Notes: generated by a model not told the origin, from the sequence alone. Positions 10,830-22,342 are shown, numbered from the stretch's first letter. The stretch is 64,000 nucleotides of DNA from Mesostigma viride (GCA_009746045.1 RPFO01000175.1:1605898-1669897), one strand, 5' to 3'. A program made the numbers and translations.

Positions 10830-12135
10830 CGTGCCACCGTGCCACCGTGCCACCGTGCCACCGTTGCACCTCAAATTGCATATATGCACACACCTTTGCA
10901 CATGCAATTGTTATCCATGGGATTTATGTAGGTGGATGGGTCATGCAAGGGTTACCTAGATGCTCATGACACCGTGGCACCGTGGCATCGTGCCACCGTG
11001 CCGGACCGTGCCACCGTGCCACCGTGCCACCGTGCCACCGTGCCACCTCAAAAGTTGCATATAAACACACATATTTGCACATGCAATGGTTATCCATTGG
11101 GATTTATCAAGGGTAATGGGTCATGCAAGGGTTACCTAGACATGCTCATGACACCGTGGCATCGTGCCACCGTGCCACCGTGCCACCGTGCCACCGTGCC
11201 ACCGTGCCACCGTGCCACCGTGCCACCGTGCCACCGTGCCACCGTGCCACCGTGCCACCCTGCCACCGTGCCACCGTGCCACCGTGCCACCGTGCCACCG
11301 TGCCACCGTTGCACCTCAATTAAATTGCATATAAACACACACCTTTGCACATGCAATTGTTATCCATGGGTTTTATGTAGGTGGATGGGTCATGCAAGGG
11401 TTACCTAGATGCTCATGACACCATGGCACCGTGACATCGTGCCACCGTGCCACCGTGCCACTGTGCCACCTCAAAAGTTGCATATAAACACACATATTTG
11501 CACATACAATGCATGGTTATCCATTGGGATTTATCAAGGGTAATTAATTAATTAAACACGTGCTCCCGTTGGGGAGTCACGGAGCACTGAAGTGCTTTTA
11601 ATCCCTGTGTGTGCACTACAGGAGAAAGGGCAGAGACCCCCAGTCTCCTTCATGCCAAAGGCATGCCACAGCTGCAATCGGACGCGCTAGCTAAAAGGAC
11701 AGGCTAACGGTCCGGCAAACTGTGGGTGCAATAAGACCCATGTAAGCGTGGCATAACAAGTATAGCGTGGGCAAGTAATCTGACCATAACACGGGCGTGG
11801 CGTGGCTGTACTAGGACTAGGCTAAGGCTATGGCTGGTTGTGTACCGTGCGTTGGCGGCACGTGACTAGGTATGTTGGCACTTGGCACAGCTAGGCAAAC
11901 ATTCTAGGCATGGCTGCCTTAGCGGCAGTGACTCCAATGGTTACAATTGCTAGGGCTATTGCTATTCCAGGGTAATGGGTCATGCAAGGGTTACCTAGAC
12001 ATGCTCATGACACCGTGGCATCGTGCCACCGTGCCACCGTGCCACCGTGCCACCGTGCCACCGTGCCACCGTGCCACCGTGCCACCGTGCCACCGTGCCA
12101 CCGTGCCACCGTGCCACCGTGCCACCGTGCCACCT
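10830..12135. repeat. (CCACCGTGC)n arrays, left arm
   Basis: There are five clusters of the 9-bp unit, near 10830-10865, 10978-11046, 11155-11312, 11408-11470 and 12007-12135. Between them recurs a spacer with TTGCATATAAACACACAT, TTATCCAT(T/G)GGGAT and GGGTCATGCAAGGGTTACCTAGA. This makes a higher-order repeat of about 200-300 bp. Proline/histidine-rich peptides read from it are spurious. Confidence 0.92.
11545..11968 (-). mobile_element. 5'-truncated LINE 3' end, inserted in the left arm
   Basis: This 424-bp insertion is flanked by the 8-bp direct repeat AGGGTAAT (11537-11544 and 11969-11976). The sequence without it matches the other repeat units. Read on the minus strand it ends in a stem-loop (GTGCTCC at 11560 pairing with GGAGCAC at 11581), then a (TTAA)n tail. 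The same end closes the LINE at 29.9 kb. Confidence 0.8.
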
Positions 12136-12439
12136 CCACAACGGTATGAAAGTGCCAAAAAATGCCCTTATAAGCCCTACATGGAGCAAATTGAGTCCAA
12201 ACATGCTAGATATTGGTAGGCAGCATGTCCAGGACACCAGTAGAAGGAATTTGACTTTCCAGAATTTTCCGACATCGGTTGGTCTATTTTTGGCATGTCT
12301 ATTTCTAGCAACTTTCCAGATTTTAATATAAACAAATACCATTTAGTATATGCAATAAAGAGCTCCTGGCCTGGCTATTTGCAGGTAGGCTAATGCTCAT
12401 GTCTACCAACTGTGCACCAGGTCCCATGGTCATCTGACC

Positions 12440-12970
12440 TCATTTGGTGACAAACTGCCACCAAATGCTATAGCAAAAACGCACTGTTTCACCACATCTC
12501 ATTGCAGTTTCCATAGAAGGTGTGTTCAGTCGAGGCTGGAAATTTGCAATCACATTGCACATCATAAATGTAGACATGGCACAAAAAATCAGGTCCATCG
12601 TACTGTCTTTGGTAGCAAAATGCCACCAAATGCTAGCAAAAATGTGCGTTTTTTGCGTTTTTTAGACACATTTCATGACAGTTTTCATACAAGATGTGCT
12701 CAGTTGGCCGGGCTGGAAACTTGCAAGCATATTAAATATCATCATTGTAGACATTGCACAAAAATTCAGGTCCGTTGTACTTCATTCATTGACAGCTCGC
12801 TACCAAATGTGAGCAAAACTGTGCGGTTTTTGCATTTCCGCCACATTACTTGCAGTTTCCCATGCCAGGTGTGCTCAGTTGAGGCTGAAAACAAGCGCGC
12901 ATGTTAATCATCATCATTTCAGACATTGCACAAAACTTAATTCAGGTCCATCAAGTGTCATTGGGTTCAC
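12440..12970. repeat. Degenerate tandem repeat of about 155 bp, three units, left arm
   Basis: Each unit has AGCAAAA..TG(C)GTTTTT, a CAGTTT(C/T)CAT block, GTG(T/C)TCAGT(T/C)GAGGCTG and CATTGCACAAAA...CAGGTCC. The mirrored set lies at about 16340-16880 in the right arm. Confidence 0.75.
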
Positions 12971-14250
12971 TGGTCCATGCAACACCTGCCAGTTTCCAGC
13001 TAATCACTCAACCTTGGATGCAAAGTTCTTTTGTAACGGTAATATGGCCAACTCCCACCAACTGTGTTGCTAACTGTTCAGACCTTGCACAGATAATATA
13101 ACACAACTTTTGTGACACATAGACAAAGATATATGAATATGAACAGTGGCTAGACATGGCTGTATCATATGTGCATGTGGCCATGCTCAGGCAATTTTCA
13201 AGTAGGGGCTTGTTAGACATAAGAACTGCCAGCCGTGTCACGTTCGCTAGCAATTAGCATAATCAGTTCAAACCCACAGCATGCACGGTAGTCGCAAACT
13301 CAGCTTGGCAATGTAATAATCTAATCATGCCAGGCATCTTGGCCGTCGGCATGGCTGCGATGTGTCAGTTTTGTGCGCCTTGATTCGGTAGCAGCACATC
13401 CCTTGGCAACCGGCCCGCCTGACTAAGGTTGCCACACATGGTCCTCTGCATCACCATGGATGTCCCCATGTCCCTGTCTCTGTTATAGGGGTTCACGTTG
13501 CTGGCGATGCAGCTTCCAAGTTGGACTAGATCTCCTCAGCCAGCGCTGTGGTGCATAGCCAGACAGCTCATACACTGCTCAGTTGCTACCTCGAGGTTGC
13601 CGGCTTGAAATGTGCCACCAAAGGACTGCACTTGGCCGCCATCACTGATACCTAGCATGAAGAAGCTGGCACTGCACAACCCCGGTGAGCCGCTTGGCCA
13701 CCATACCGCAGTTGTCTTCAACAGATAGTGCAAGGCCAATGGCCTCTTCACAGGCACGTGCCTTGTGCTCATGCTCTTGCTCTGGCCCTTGTCAGCATGA
13801 GATGCATGCCCTTGCATGCTTCACCATGCATGTTTCTCCAAGCCATCCATGACTACTTGCTTCAGAAATGTCATTCAACTCCTGCACGTCCTCAGCCACC
13901 AGACTGTCAAACTAGCTGGTGCCCCATCCCTCACTTTGGTGAGGACTGCGATTCTGGCTAGCAGCTTAGCGATCGTGCGTGGTTGTGCCCGAGTTTCTGG
14001 GTGTCAGAGTGGCAGTGGCATTGGAGCAAGAGTTGTTGAGCATGTGCGTGTGATCCTCTTGACAAACAACCCCTCGCACCCCTGACATTGAGGAGTTTGG
14101 CCATGTGCCAGGTTGCCAGAATTCCGCAAACATGCATCATAGGGAAATAAAGGATGGCTGGTTGTGCACACGACATGAGAAAACAAAACACACATACCTA
14201 TCAGGAGGGCAGGCTTGGGTTGCTTCATTGGCGCTGGTTGCAGCGTGCGT

Positions 14251-14993
14251 GCGTGCGTTTTCTTCACATCAGCGACGTACAGGTTACCTTAGAGGCTAGG
14301 GATGTCAAGGAATTCTTCACACGGATATTAGGAGGGTTGCATGATGGATTGCGGGCAAGATATTACGGGCTGGCTGGCAGCCTTGCAGCGCTATTGCCGC
14401 CGATGGCAATGATTTGCAGGCAGGGCTATGGATCACCAAGCTGTTGCTTCGCTCTAGTTGTACATGCTGCAATTTATTGGCATTGTGCTCACGGCAAGTA
14501 ATGTTGCATGACATGGTTGACCACGAAGGTTGATGGAAAACCCAGAAGCAATTGGTGGCTTTCTTGGATGCTTGATGGCTACACGTACATGCTTGTGAGT
14601 CCATAACACCCACTGCATACGTGCCCACCATCTCTAAGCTGAAAGCATCTGCCTTCAACAAGCATCTTAAGACATGCATGCACATGAGAACTGTCATGGT
14701 TTGTGGAGAGGGTGGCATATTGCGTGAGAGCGGAGAGAGGACACAGTGGCCGGGCTAGGCCAGCTACCTGTGCTGCCACACGGCCGGGCGGCAAACACTG
14801 ATGTGCACAAGCTGCCTTGCACGTCAGCACCCAAGCTGCCTTACACGCCAGCACCCATTGAAGCTGCCTTCACACCCCTGAATGATGAGCAGAGGGCATC
14901 CTGGACAGCCGCATCCATGCAGTTCATGCAGTTCAGGCTGTGCGTGCTTGCCAAGGGCACGTCGGGTGGATGAGCCAATGGCGGGCTATTATT
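14251..14993. other. Unique loop of the foldback element
   Basis: This 743-bp stretch is not repeated in the other arm. Several short open frames occur on both strands, but none carries a recognisable motif. Near 14800-14870 there is a short internal repeat (AAGCTGCCTT(G/A)CACG(T/C)CAGCACCCA). If the element ever encoded a protein here, I cannot recognise it. Confidence 0.6.
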
Positions 14994-16215
14994 ACGCACG
15001 CTGCAACCAGCGCCAATGAAGCAACCCAAGCCTGCCCTCCTGATAGGTATGTGTGTTTTGTTTTCTCATGTCGTGTGCACAACCAGCCATCCTTTATTTC
15101 CCTATGATGCATGTTTGCGGAATTCTGGCAACCTGGCACATGGCCAAACTCCTCAATGTCAGGGGTGCGAGGGGTTGTTTGTCAAGAGGATCACACGCAC
15201 ATGCTCAACAACTCTTGCTCCAATGCCACTGCCACTCTGACACCCAGAAACTCGGGCACAACCACGCACGATCGCTAAGCTGCTAGCCAGAATCGCAGTC
15301 CTCACCAAAGTGAGGGATGGGGCACCAGGTAGTTTGACAGTCTGGTGGCTGAGGACGTGCAGGAGTTGAATGGCATTTCTGAAGCAAGTAGTCACGGATG
15401 GCTTGGAGAAACATGCATGGTGAAGCATGCAAGGGCATGCATCTCATGCTGACAAGGGCCAGAGCAAGAGCATGAGCACAAGGCACGTGCCTGTGAAGAG
15501 GCCATTGGCCTTGCACTATCTGTTGAAGACAACTGCGGTATGGTGGCCAAGCGGCTCACCGGGGTTGTGCAGTGCCAGCTTCTTCATGCTAGGTATGATG
15601 GCGGCCAAGTGCAGTCCTTTGGTGGCACATTTCAAGCCGGCAACCTCGAGGTAGCAACTGAGCAGTGTATGAGCTGTCTGGCTATGCACCACAGCGCTGG
15701 CTGAGGAGATCTAGTCCAACTTGGAAGCTGCATCGCCAGCAACGTGAACCCCTATAACAGAGACAGGGACATGGGGACATCCATGGTGATGCAGAGGACC
15801 ATGTGTGGCAACCTTAGTCAGGCGGGCCGGTTGCCAAGGGATGTGCTGCTACCGAATCAAGGCGCACAAAACACATCGCAGCCATGCCGACGGCCAAGAT
15901 GCCTGGCATGATTAGATTATTACATTGCCAAGCTGAGTTTGCGACTACCGTGCATGCTGTGGGTTTGAACTGATTATGCTAATTGCTAGCGAACGTGACA
16001 CGGCTGGCAGTTCTTATGTCTAACAAGCCCCTACTTGAAAATTGCCTGAGCATGGCCACATGCACATATGATACAGCCATGTCTAGCCACTGCTCATAAT
16101 AATTCATATATCTTTGTCTATGTGTCACAAAAGTTGTGTTAATTATATTATCTGTGCAAGGTCTGAACAGTTAGCAACACAGTTGGTGGGAGTTGGCCAT
16201 ACCGGACAAGATAAC

Positions 16216-16290
16216 GGCAGGCTCGAGCTACCATGGTCCGGATTCTCCCGATTTCTGGCCTGCGCTGGTTGTCTCCTTGATACCGTTACA
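16216..16290 (-). mobile_element. SINE-like short element inserted in the right arm
   Basis: The insert of about 75-80 bp starts near CCGGACAAGATAACGGCAGG and ends in GGTTGTCTCCTTGAT. It is absent from the mirrored position in the left arm (around 13040). It is the reverse complement of the repeat at 30185-30262, with very few differences, so it arrived after the inverted arms existed. Confidence 0.75.
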
Positions 16291-17186
16291 AAAGAACTTT
16301 GCATCCAAGGTTGAGTGATTAGCTGGAAACTGGCAGGTGTTGCATGGACCAGTGAACCCAATGACACTTGATGGACCTGAATTAAGTTTTGTGCAATGTC
16401 TGAAATGATGATGATTAACATGCGCGCTTGTTTTCAGCCTCAACTGAGCACACCTGGCATGGGAAACTGCAAGAAATGTGGCGGAAATGCAAAAATCGCA
16501 CATTTTTGCTCACATTTGGTAGCGAGCTGTCAATGAATGAAGTACAACGGACCTGAATTTTTGTGCAATGTCTACAATGATGATATTTAATATGCTTGCA
16601 AGTTTCCAGCCCCAACTGAGCACATCTTGTATGAAAACTGTCATGAAATGTGTCTAAAAAACGCGAAAAACGCACATTTTTGCTAGCATTTGGTGGCATT
16701 TTGCTACCAAAGACAGTACGATGGACCTGATTTTTTGTGCCATTTCTACATTTATGATGTGCAATGTGATTGCAAATTTCCAGCCTCGACTGAACACACC
16801 TTCTATGGAAACTGCAATGAGATGTGGTGAAACAGTGCGTTTTTGCTATAGCATTTGGTGGCAGTTTGTCACCAAATGAGGTCAGATGACCATGGGACCT
16901 GGTGCACAGTTGGTAGACATGAGCATTAGCCTACCTGCAAATAGCCAGGCCAGGAGCTCTTTATCTGCATATGTACTAAATGGTATTTGTTTATATTAAA
17001 ATCTGGAAAGTTGCTAGAAATAGACATGCCAAAAATAGACCAACCAATGTCGGAAAATTCTGGAAAGTCAAATTCCTTCTACTGGTGTCCTGGACATGCT
17101 GCCTACCAATATCTAGCATGTTTGGACTCAATTTGCTCCATGTAGGGCTTATAAGGGCATTTTTTGGCACTTTCATACCGTTGTGG

Positions 17187-17402
17187 AGGTGGCACGGTGG
17201 CACGGTGGCACGGTGGCACGGTGGCACGATGCCACGGTGTCATGAGCATGTCTAGGTAACCCTTGCATGACCCATTACCCTTGATAAATCCCAATGGATA
17301 ACCATTGTTGTATGTGCAAATATGTGTGTTTATATGCAACTTTTGAGGTGGCACAGTGGCACGGCCGGTGGCACGGTGGCACGATGCCACGGTGCCATGG
17401 TG
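17187..17402. repeat. (GGTGGCACG)n arrays, right arm, inner clusters
   Basis: Two short clusters (17187-17235 and 17352-17402) are the mirror images of the left-arm arrays, separated by the same spacer sequence in reverse complement. Confidence 0.85.
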
Positions 17403-17509
17403 TCATGAGCATCTAGGTAACCCTTGCATGACCCATCCACCTACATAAAACCCATGGATAACAATTGCATGTGCAAAGGTGTGTGTTTATATGCAATTTG
17501 AGGTGCAAC

Positions 17510-17749
17510 CCGTGTAATATGGAGGCAGATGGTGCGCAAGGATAGATGGCAAGTAGTGATGAAGGAGACCACCCCCAAGCCTGTGGGGGCTCCGCGTGTG
17601 ACCAAGTATGGCATTCATAGCGATTCGGGCCGCGGTGCCCACACCCCTGTAACTAGGACCTAGATAGCTTATACCATCCATTCCATCCCATGTTCCCCTC
17701 CCATCGAGGACTTATGCTCACGTGACGCAGTCACGTGTCTATTAATTAA
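17510..17749 (+). mobile_element. 5'-truncated LINE 3' end with 12-bp target duplication
   Basis: This 240-bp insertion is flanked by TTGAGGTGCAAC (17498-17509 and 17750-17761). It ends with the stem-loop CACGTGAC-GCA-GTCACGTG followed by an ATTAATTAA tail. The body matches the inverted pair at 19.25-19.83 kb. Target duplication plus 3' tail plus truncated 5' end is the target-primed reverse-transcription signature. Confidence 0.82.
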
Positions 17750-17757
17750 TTGAGGTG

Positions 17758-17996
17758 CAACGGTGGCACGGTGGCACGGTGGCACGGTGGCACGGTGGCA
17801 CGGTGGCACGGTGGCACGGTGGCACGGTGGCACGGTGGCACGGTGGCACGGTGGCACGGTGGCACGGTGGCACGGTGGCACGGTGGCACGGTGGCACGGT
17901 GGCACGGTGGCACGGTGGCACGGTGGCACGGTGGCACGGTGGCACGGTGGCACGGTGGCACGGTGGCACGGTGGCACGATGCCACGGTGGCACGGC
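17758..17996. repeat. (GGTGGCACG)n array, right arm, outer cluster
   Basis: About 25 nearly perfect 9-bp units. The mirrored left-arm position (10830-10865) has only about four, so the array expanded on one side, or contracted on the other, after arm duplication. The reading frames here are repeat artefacts. Confidence 0.93.
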
Positions 17997-18116
17997 CGCC
18001 GAAGAACTTCCCCAAGGTTCCTCAAAGACTTAAGTTGAAACTTTAAATGCATGAAAATGCAACTTTTAAAACTGAAGTACAATTTGAATAATGTAGTACA
18101 ATTCCAATTGTGCTTA

Positions 18117-19244
18117 GGGGATGGGATGGGATGGGATGGGATGGGATGGGATGGGATGGGATGGGATGGGATGGGATGGGATGGGATGGGATGGGATGGG
18201 ATGGGATGGGATGGGATGGGATGGGATGGGATGGGATGGGATGGGATGGGATGGGATGGGATGGGATGGGATGGGATGGGATGGGATGGGATGGGATGGG
18301 ATGGGATGGGATGGGATGGGATGGGATGGGATGGGATGGGATGGGATGGGATGGGATGGGATGGGATGGGATGGGATGGGATGGGATGGGATGGGATGGG
18401 ATGGGATGGGATGGGATGGGATGGGATGGGATGGGATGGGATGGGATGGGATGGGATGGGATGGGATGGGATGGGATGGGATGGGATGGGATGGGATGGG
18501 ATGGGATGGGATGGGATGGGATGGGATGGGATGGGATGGGATGGGATGGGATGGGATGGGATGGGATGGGATGGGATGGGATGGGATGGGATGGGATGGG
18601 ATGGGATGGGATGGGATGGGATGGGATGGGATGGGATGGGATGGGATGGGATGGGATGGGATGGGATGGGATGGGATGGGATGGGATGGGATGGGATGGG
18701 ATGGGATGGGATGGGATGGGATGGGATGGGATGGGATGGGATGGGATGGGATGGGATGGGATGGGATGGGATGGGATGGGATGGGATGGGATGGGATGGG
18801 ATGGGATGGGATGGGATGGGATGGGATGGGATGGGATGGGATGGGATGGGATGGGATGGGATGGGATGGGATGGGATGGGATGGGATGGGATGGGATGGG
18901 ATGGGATGGGATGGGATGGGATGGGATGGGATGGGATGGGATGGGATGGGATGGGATGGGATGGGATGGGATGGGATGGGATGGGATGGGATGGGATGGG
19001 ATGGGATGGGATGGGATGGGATGGGATGGGATGGGATGGGATGGGATGGGATGGGATGGGATGGGATGGGATGGGATGGGATGGGATGGGATGGGATGGG
19101 ATGGGATGGGATGGGATGGGATGGGATGGGATGGGATGGGATGGGATGGGATGGGATGGGATGGGATGGGATGGGATGGGATGGGATGGGATGGGATGGG
19201 ATGGGATGGGATGGGATGGGATGGGATGGGATGGGATGGGATGG
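18117..19244. repeat. Perfect (ATGGG)n array, about 225 copies
   Basis: The array is 1.1 kb of pure pentanucleotide with no visible interruption. It begins immediately at the foldback terminus (CTTAGGGG-ATGGG) and ends at GGATGGAGGGAGC. It produces three overlapping open frames of about 400 codons that are artefacts. It is not a known telomere repeat (TTTAGGG or TTTTAGGG in green algae). Confidence 0.97.
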
Positions 19245-19835
19245 AGGGAGCTCGCTATCTAAGGCCTATAGTTACCGGGTTGCATGGGCACCACGGCCCG
19301 AATCACTATGAATGCCAAACTGGGTCGCACGCGGAGCCCCCACTGACTGGGGGGTGGTCTCCTTCATGACTACCTGCCATGCACCTATCCTTGCGAACCA
19401 TCTGCCTCCAGATGAAAGATATGCCAGGGGGCTGCCCTGGCGTGAGCCCATTGCGACGTGGGTAACACATATCCATGCTAGGCACAGTGGACATGTGCTA
19501 CCCTAGAGACGGGACGAGCTCGACGACGCCAGGGAGCCCCCTGGTTTGTCTGTAATATGGAGGCCGAGGGCTCGCAAGGGGCGGTGGCAGGTAGTCATGC
19601 AGGATACCACCCCCAAGTCAGTGAGGGCCCCGCGTGTGACCAAACTTGGCCCGCACAGCGATTCGGGCCGTGGTGCCCGCAACCCTGTAACTAGGAACTA
19701 GATATCTACTATTATTAATGGATAATCTACATCCATCACCCCCATCCCATAGTCATTTCCCTGAGCCCTCGATCGAGGACTCATGCTCACGTGACGCAGT
19801 TACATGTCAATTCATTTACTCTAGCAACCGGGGGG
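19245..19835. repeat. Inverted pair of LINE 3'-end copies
   Basis: The block at 19250-19418 is the imperfect reverse complement of 19552-19712. Shared words are GTAATATGGAGGC, GGTAGTCATG, ACCACCCCCAAGTCAGTG, CGATTCGGGCC and CCTGTAACTAGGA. A spacer of about 130 bp separates the arms. The plus copy continues to CTCACGTGACGCAGTTACATG, the stem-loop that closes the 17510 insertion. Neither arm keeps a clean ATTA tail. Confidence 0.75.
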
Positions 19836-20524
19836 GGCGTGTGAAAATGATCAATTATACACATTGATTGTAGAGCTATATGCCACCTGGAAATCAATGT
19901 CCGCCCGTGCATTCACGCCTTGCAGAACAGTTGGCATGCATAAAACAAAACATTAGCCAGCGCAGGCCAGCCGGCCTAAGTCACGACGCCCATCGGAAAG
20001 GTCATATGCAAGCTTGCCAAGTACATACTGGCCCTAGACTATCAAACAGATATGGAGATGCATGAGCTAATGGAGCTGGCGATACTACGGGTGATACATC
20101 ACACTTATACACCACAATACGGCTAACACAGAGCATTGACACAAGTAAAGGGCACAGCGCAGATCTCTGTTCCAAGCGGCCAGGAGTATGGAAGCTCATG
20201 CCAGATGCCTGGTGGATCATACGGCCACTGGCCGGCAGCACCATGAACTCATAGCCTTGCTTGTCGACATGCGCTGGCTTACCAACCCGAGAGGTTTGTA
20301 ATATAAAGCTAAATATAAGCTAATATAAGCCGTCTACTAGACTAGCTTAGCTAATAGTAGTACTACTATACAAATATAGCTTGTAATACTTATATAGCTG
20401 AAATAAGACAAATGTCTCATTACTACAAGACAATTTCTCACAAACTAAACCCTTGGACCGCGCACGTCGCGCACAGTGCCATGAGGTCCTCACATGCGAG
20501 TGGTCCTCCTAACGGCCCCAGCTT
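19836..20524. other. AT-rich intergenic sequence downstream of the MYND gene
   Basis: No gene is recognised. The stretch holds a GCCAGCGCAGGCCAG word at about 19955, from the dispersed repeat family, and an AT-rich run of TATAAGCTAATATAAG and AGTAGTACTACTA words near 20300-20380. Confidence 0.5.
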
Positions 20525-22342
20525 TCAATGGCGGGCTTGCCCGGACGACTGGCTGCCGGCGCTGGGAGGCTTCGCGAGAGCACGCAGTGTCTCGAGATAG
20601 AGCGAACTCGCAAACGGATTCTTCGCCACCATGGGGACATCGGTCAGGGCGTAGCGCAGCGCGTCGAGCGCGCCCGCGTCCAAGAAGAACTGCTTGCAGG
20701 GCGGGTGCATCCGCATCATGGGCTGCCATATATCCACCCAGGAGTCCATGGATAGTGTCAGCTCATCGGGCTCATCGGTCTCCTGATCCTTCGCGAGCGT
20801 CTCCGACGCGACGCGCAGCGACCGAAACAGCAGCTCACAGGCGGTGGGGCTCGACGACAGCTGCCGAGCGATGTCGGAGTCCGCCGCCAGCCGCCGGACT
20901 GCTTCCATGGAGTGGCAGACCGTGATTGAGTCCTTGCGATCCACTGCCTGGCCAAGCGCCTCGAGCGCCGCCTCATATGCCCCCCCTGCAGCCAGCTGGG
21001 AGGCCATCGCCACGTCCCTGGCCATCCCAGAAACCCCTAGCGCCGCGTCGCATTGCGCGGGGTGGTCACCCTCGCGGTTCGCGGCCTTGAGAAGATCGAC
21101 GATGCTGTCCCCCGCGGGGCGCAGGTCGGGCGGGACATTGATGTGGCAGCAGCACAGGCCGTAGGCCACCCGGGTGGGATAGCGCGCGAGCCACCACGCC
21201 GGGTCGCACCGTGGGCGCTCCCGCCTGTACTCGGGGGACAATGCCATGGCCAGCGCGTCGCGTAGGTCCTGGCACAGGCGCGGCGTGGCGATGATGGCCG
21301 CGGCTGCCGCGGTGACGGCGGCATGCAGGCACCTTTCCAAGGCAGCGCCCAGGCCGGGCACGACCGAAAACATCATGCCGCAGCACGCGGACATGGGTTC
21401 CAAGTCATGCATGGCGTCGCAGGCCAGGTAGCTCGCAGGGGCACCCAGCTCGGGAGCTCTGGCCGCCGCCACGATGCACTTGGCGAGCGCGCCAAACGCT
21501 TCGGCCTGGAAGAACTGAGCACGCTGCGAGGATTCGTGATGGTTAATGTTCAGGGCCAGTTTTGCCAGGAGCGAGCTGGTGGCGCCCGCGAGCGGCCAGT
21601 CCCGTCCGCGGGTGGCCAGCATCAGCGCTTTGGTGGTGCCGGCGATGACCCCGAGCCTGCCAAAGGCGGCCCGGTTCTTGGCGCAGGTCGCCGTCAGGGC
21701 GGTCATGCCGGTGCAGATCTCGTACAGGGAAGCTGAGTCAGCGGCAGCCAGTGCACGGTCAAAGGCGGATGCGAGTATTTCACATGCACCCGCTTTTCCA
21801 AGCAGCTTTTCATTCTTGAAGGACAGGCCGGCCAGAGCCTGCAGTTGCTTCATTGGGGATTCCTCCTCCGAGGGCCCCGCGCTAGCAGCGGCTGCACCCT
21901 GACCCTCCAACTGTCGAGCTACAGCTGCAACCAAGTCCTCAGCTTGGGTAGAGTCCAATGGGCGTGCGGCACCGGTTGCTCTTTCCTCCTGTGATGCCAT
22001 CTCCTGGCATTTCGCCTTGTGCTGAGGGTAATCGCGTACCTGGCATTCCTGTAGGCATGAGAGACGTACGAGGAAAGGTTCCAAGCATGACACACATAGG
22101 TTTCTTAATTAAGAAATTTCGACAAGACTAGAATAAACTGCGCCTAAGCGCAAGGTGTGATATTCGCCCGTTGGCGCTCTTGCCGCCCCCCCTTCGCTAA
22201 TTAATATATGCCGGCAGAGCTGCCCCAAAGCATTACTTACTCTGGAGCAGTAGTAGGATAATCGACACCTCGCGCATGATTTGGTGGCCGGCGCGTCGCA
22301 ATGTTCCTTATGGCAGGGCACGCCAGCCGGTAAGTTCCTCAT
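20525..22342 (-). CDS. MYND zinc-finger protein, two exons
   Basis: Exon 1 is 22342-22241 (34 codons, ATG first after an in-frame TAA). The intron is 22240-22049 (GTAAGT...CTACAG, 192 nt). Exon 2 is 22048-20525. The protein has about 541 residues. Splicing joins CHKEHCDAPATKSCARCRLS / YYCSR to ECQVRDYPQHKAKC, giving a complete MYND finger with all Cys/His ligands, which confirms the intron. MYND domains mediate protein-protein contacts, often with Pro-X-Leu motifs (family knowledge). The remaining 480 residues are Ala/Leu-rich and helical, with stretches such as LQALAGLSFKNEKLLGKAGA that look armadillo-like. No SET domain is seen, so it is not a SMYD methyltransferase. The partner is unknown. 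This is the only apparently intact complete host gene in the window. Confidence 0.85.

Larger units (their letters stand above)
10708..18120. mobile_element. Giant foldback-type element with long tandem-repeat arms
   Basis: The left arm (about 10708-14250) is the reverse complement of the right arm (about 14994-18120), with a 743-bp unique loop. The ends are CCCCTAAGCAC on the left and GTGCTTAGGGG on the right. Both arms share, in mirrored order, the terminal AT-rich block, (CCACCGTGC)n arrays, a triple repeat of about 155 bp and about 1.2 kb of further sequence. Arms differ by point changes, array length and later insertions: 11545-11968 in the left arm, about 16216-16290 and 17510-17749 in the right arm. 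Open frames in one arm are mirrored in the other and none resembles a transposase. Tandem repeats inside long inverted arms recall Drosophila FB elements. No target duplication is clear, because the right end abuts (ATGGG)n. Confidence 0.85.

Noticed and set aside
10932-12219. His/Arg/Pro repeat proteins
   Set aside because: They come from the 9-bp array in the foldback arms; mirrored on the opposite strand in the other arm.
12620-14085. Cys-rich open frames repeated at 15159-16699 on the other strand
   Set aside because: They are the two arms of one inverted repeat, not paralogous genes, and have no recognisable domain.
18117-19244. Telomeric or interstitial telomere repeat
   Set aside because: Green-algal telomeres are TTTAGGG or TTTTAGGG; ATGGG does not fit.
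18051-19369. Three overlapping open frames of about 400 codons (Gly-Trp-Asp-Gly-Met repeats)
   Set aside because: They are translations of a stop-free pentanucleotide array; three phases are equally open, so there is no coding signal.
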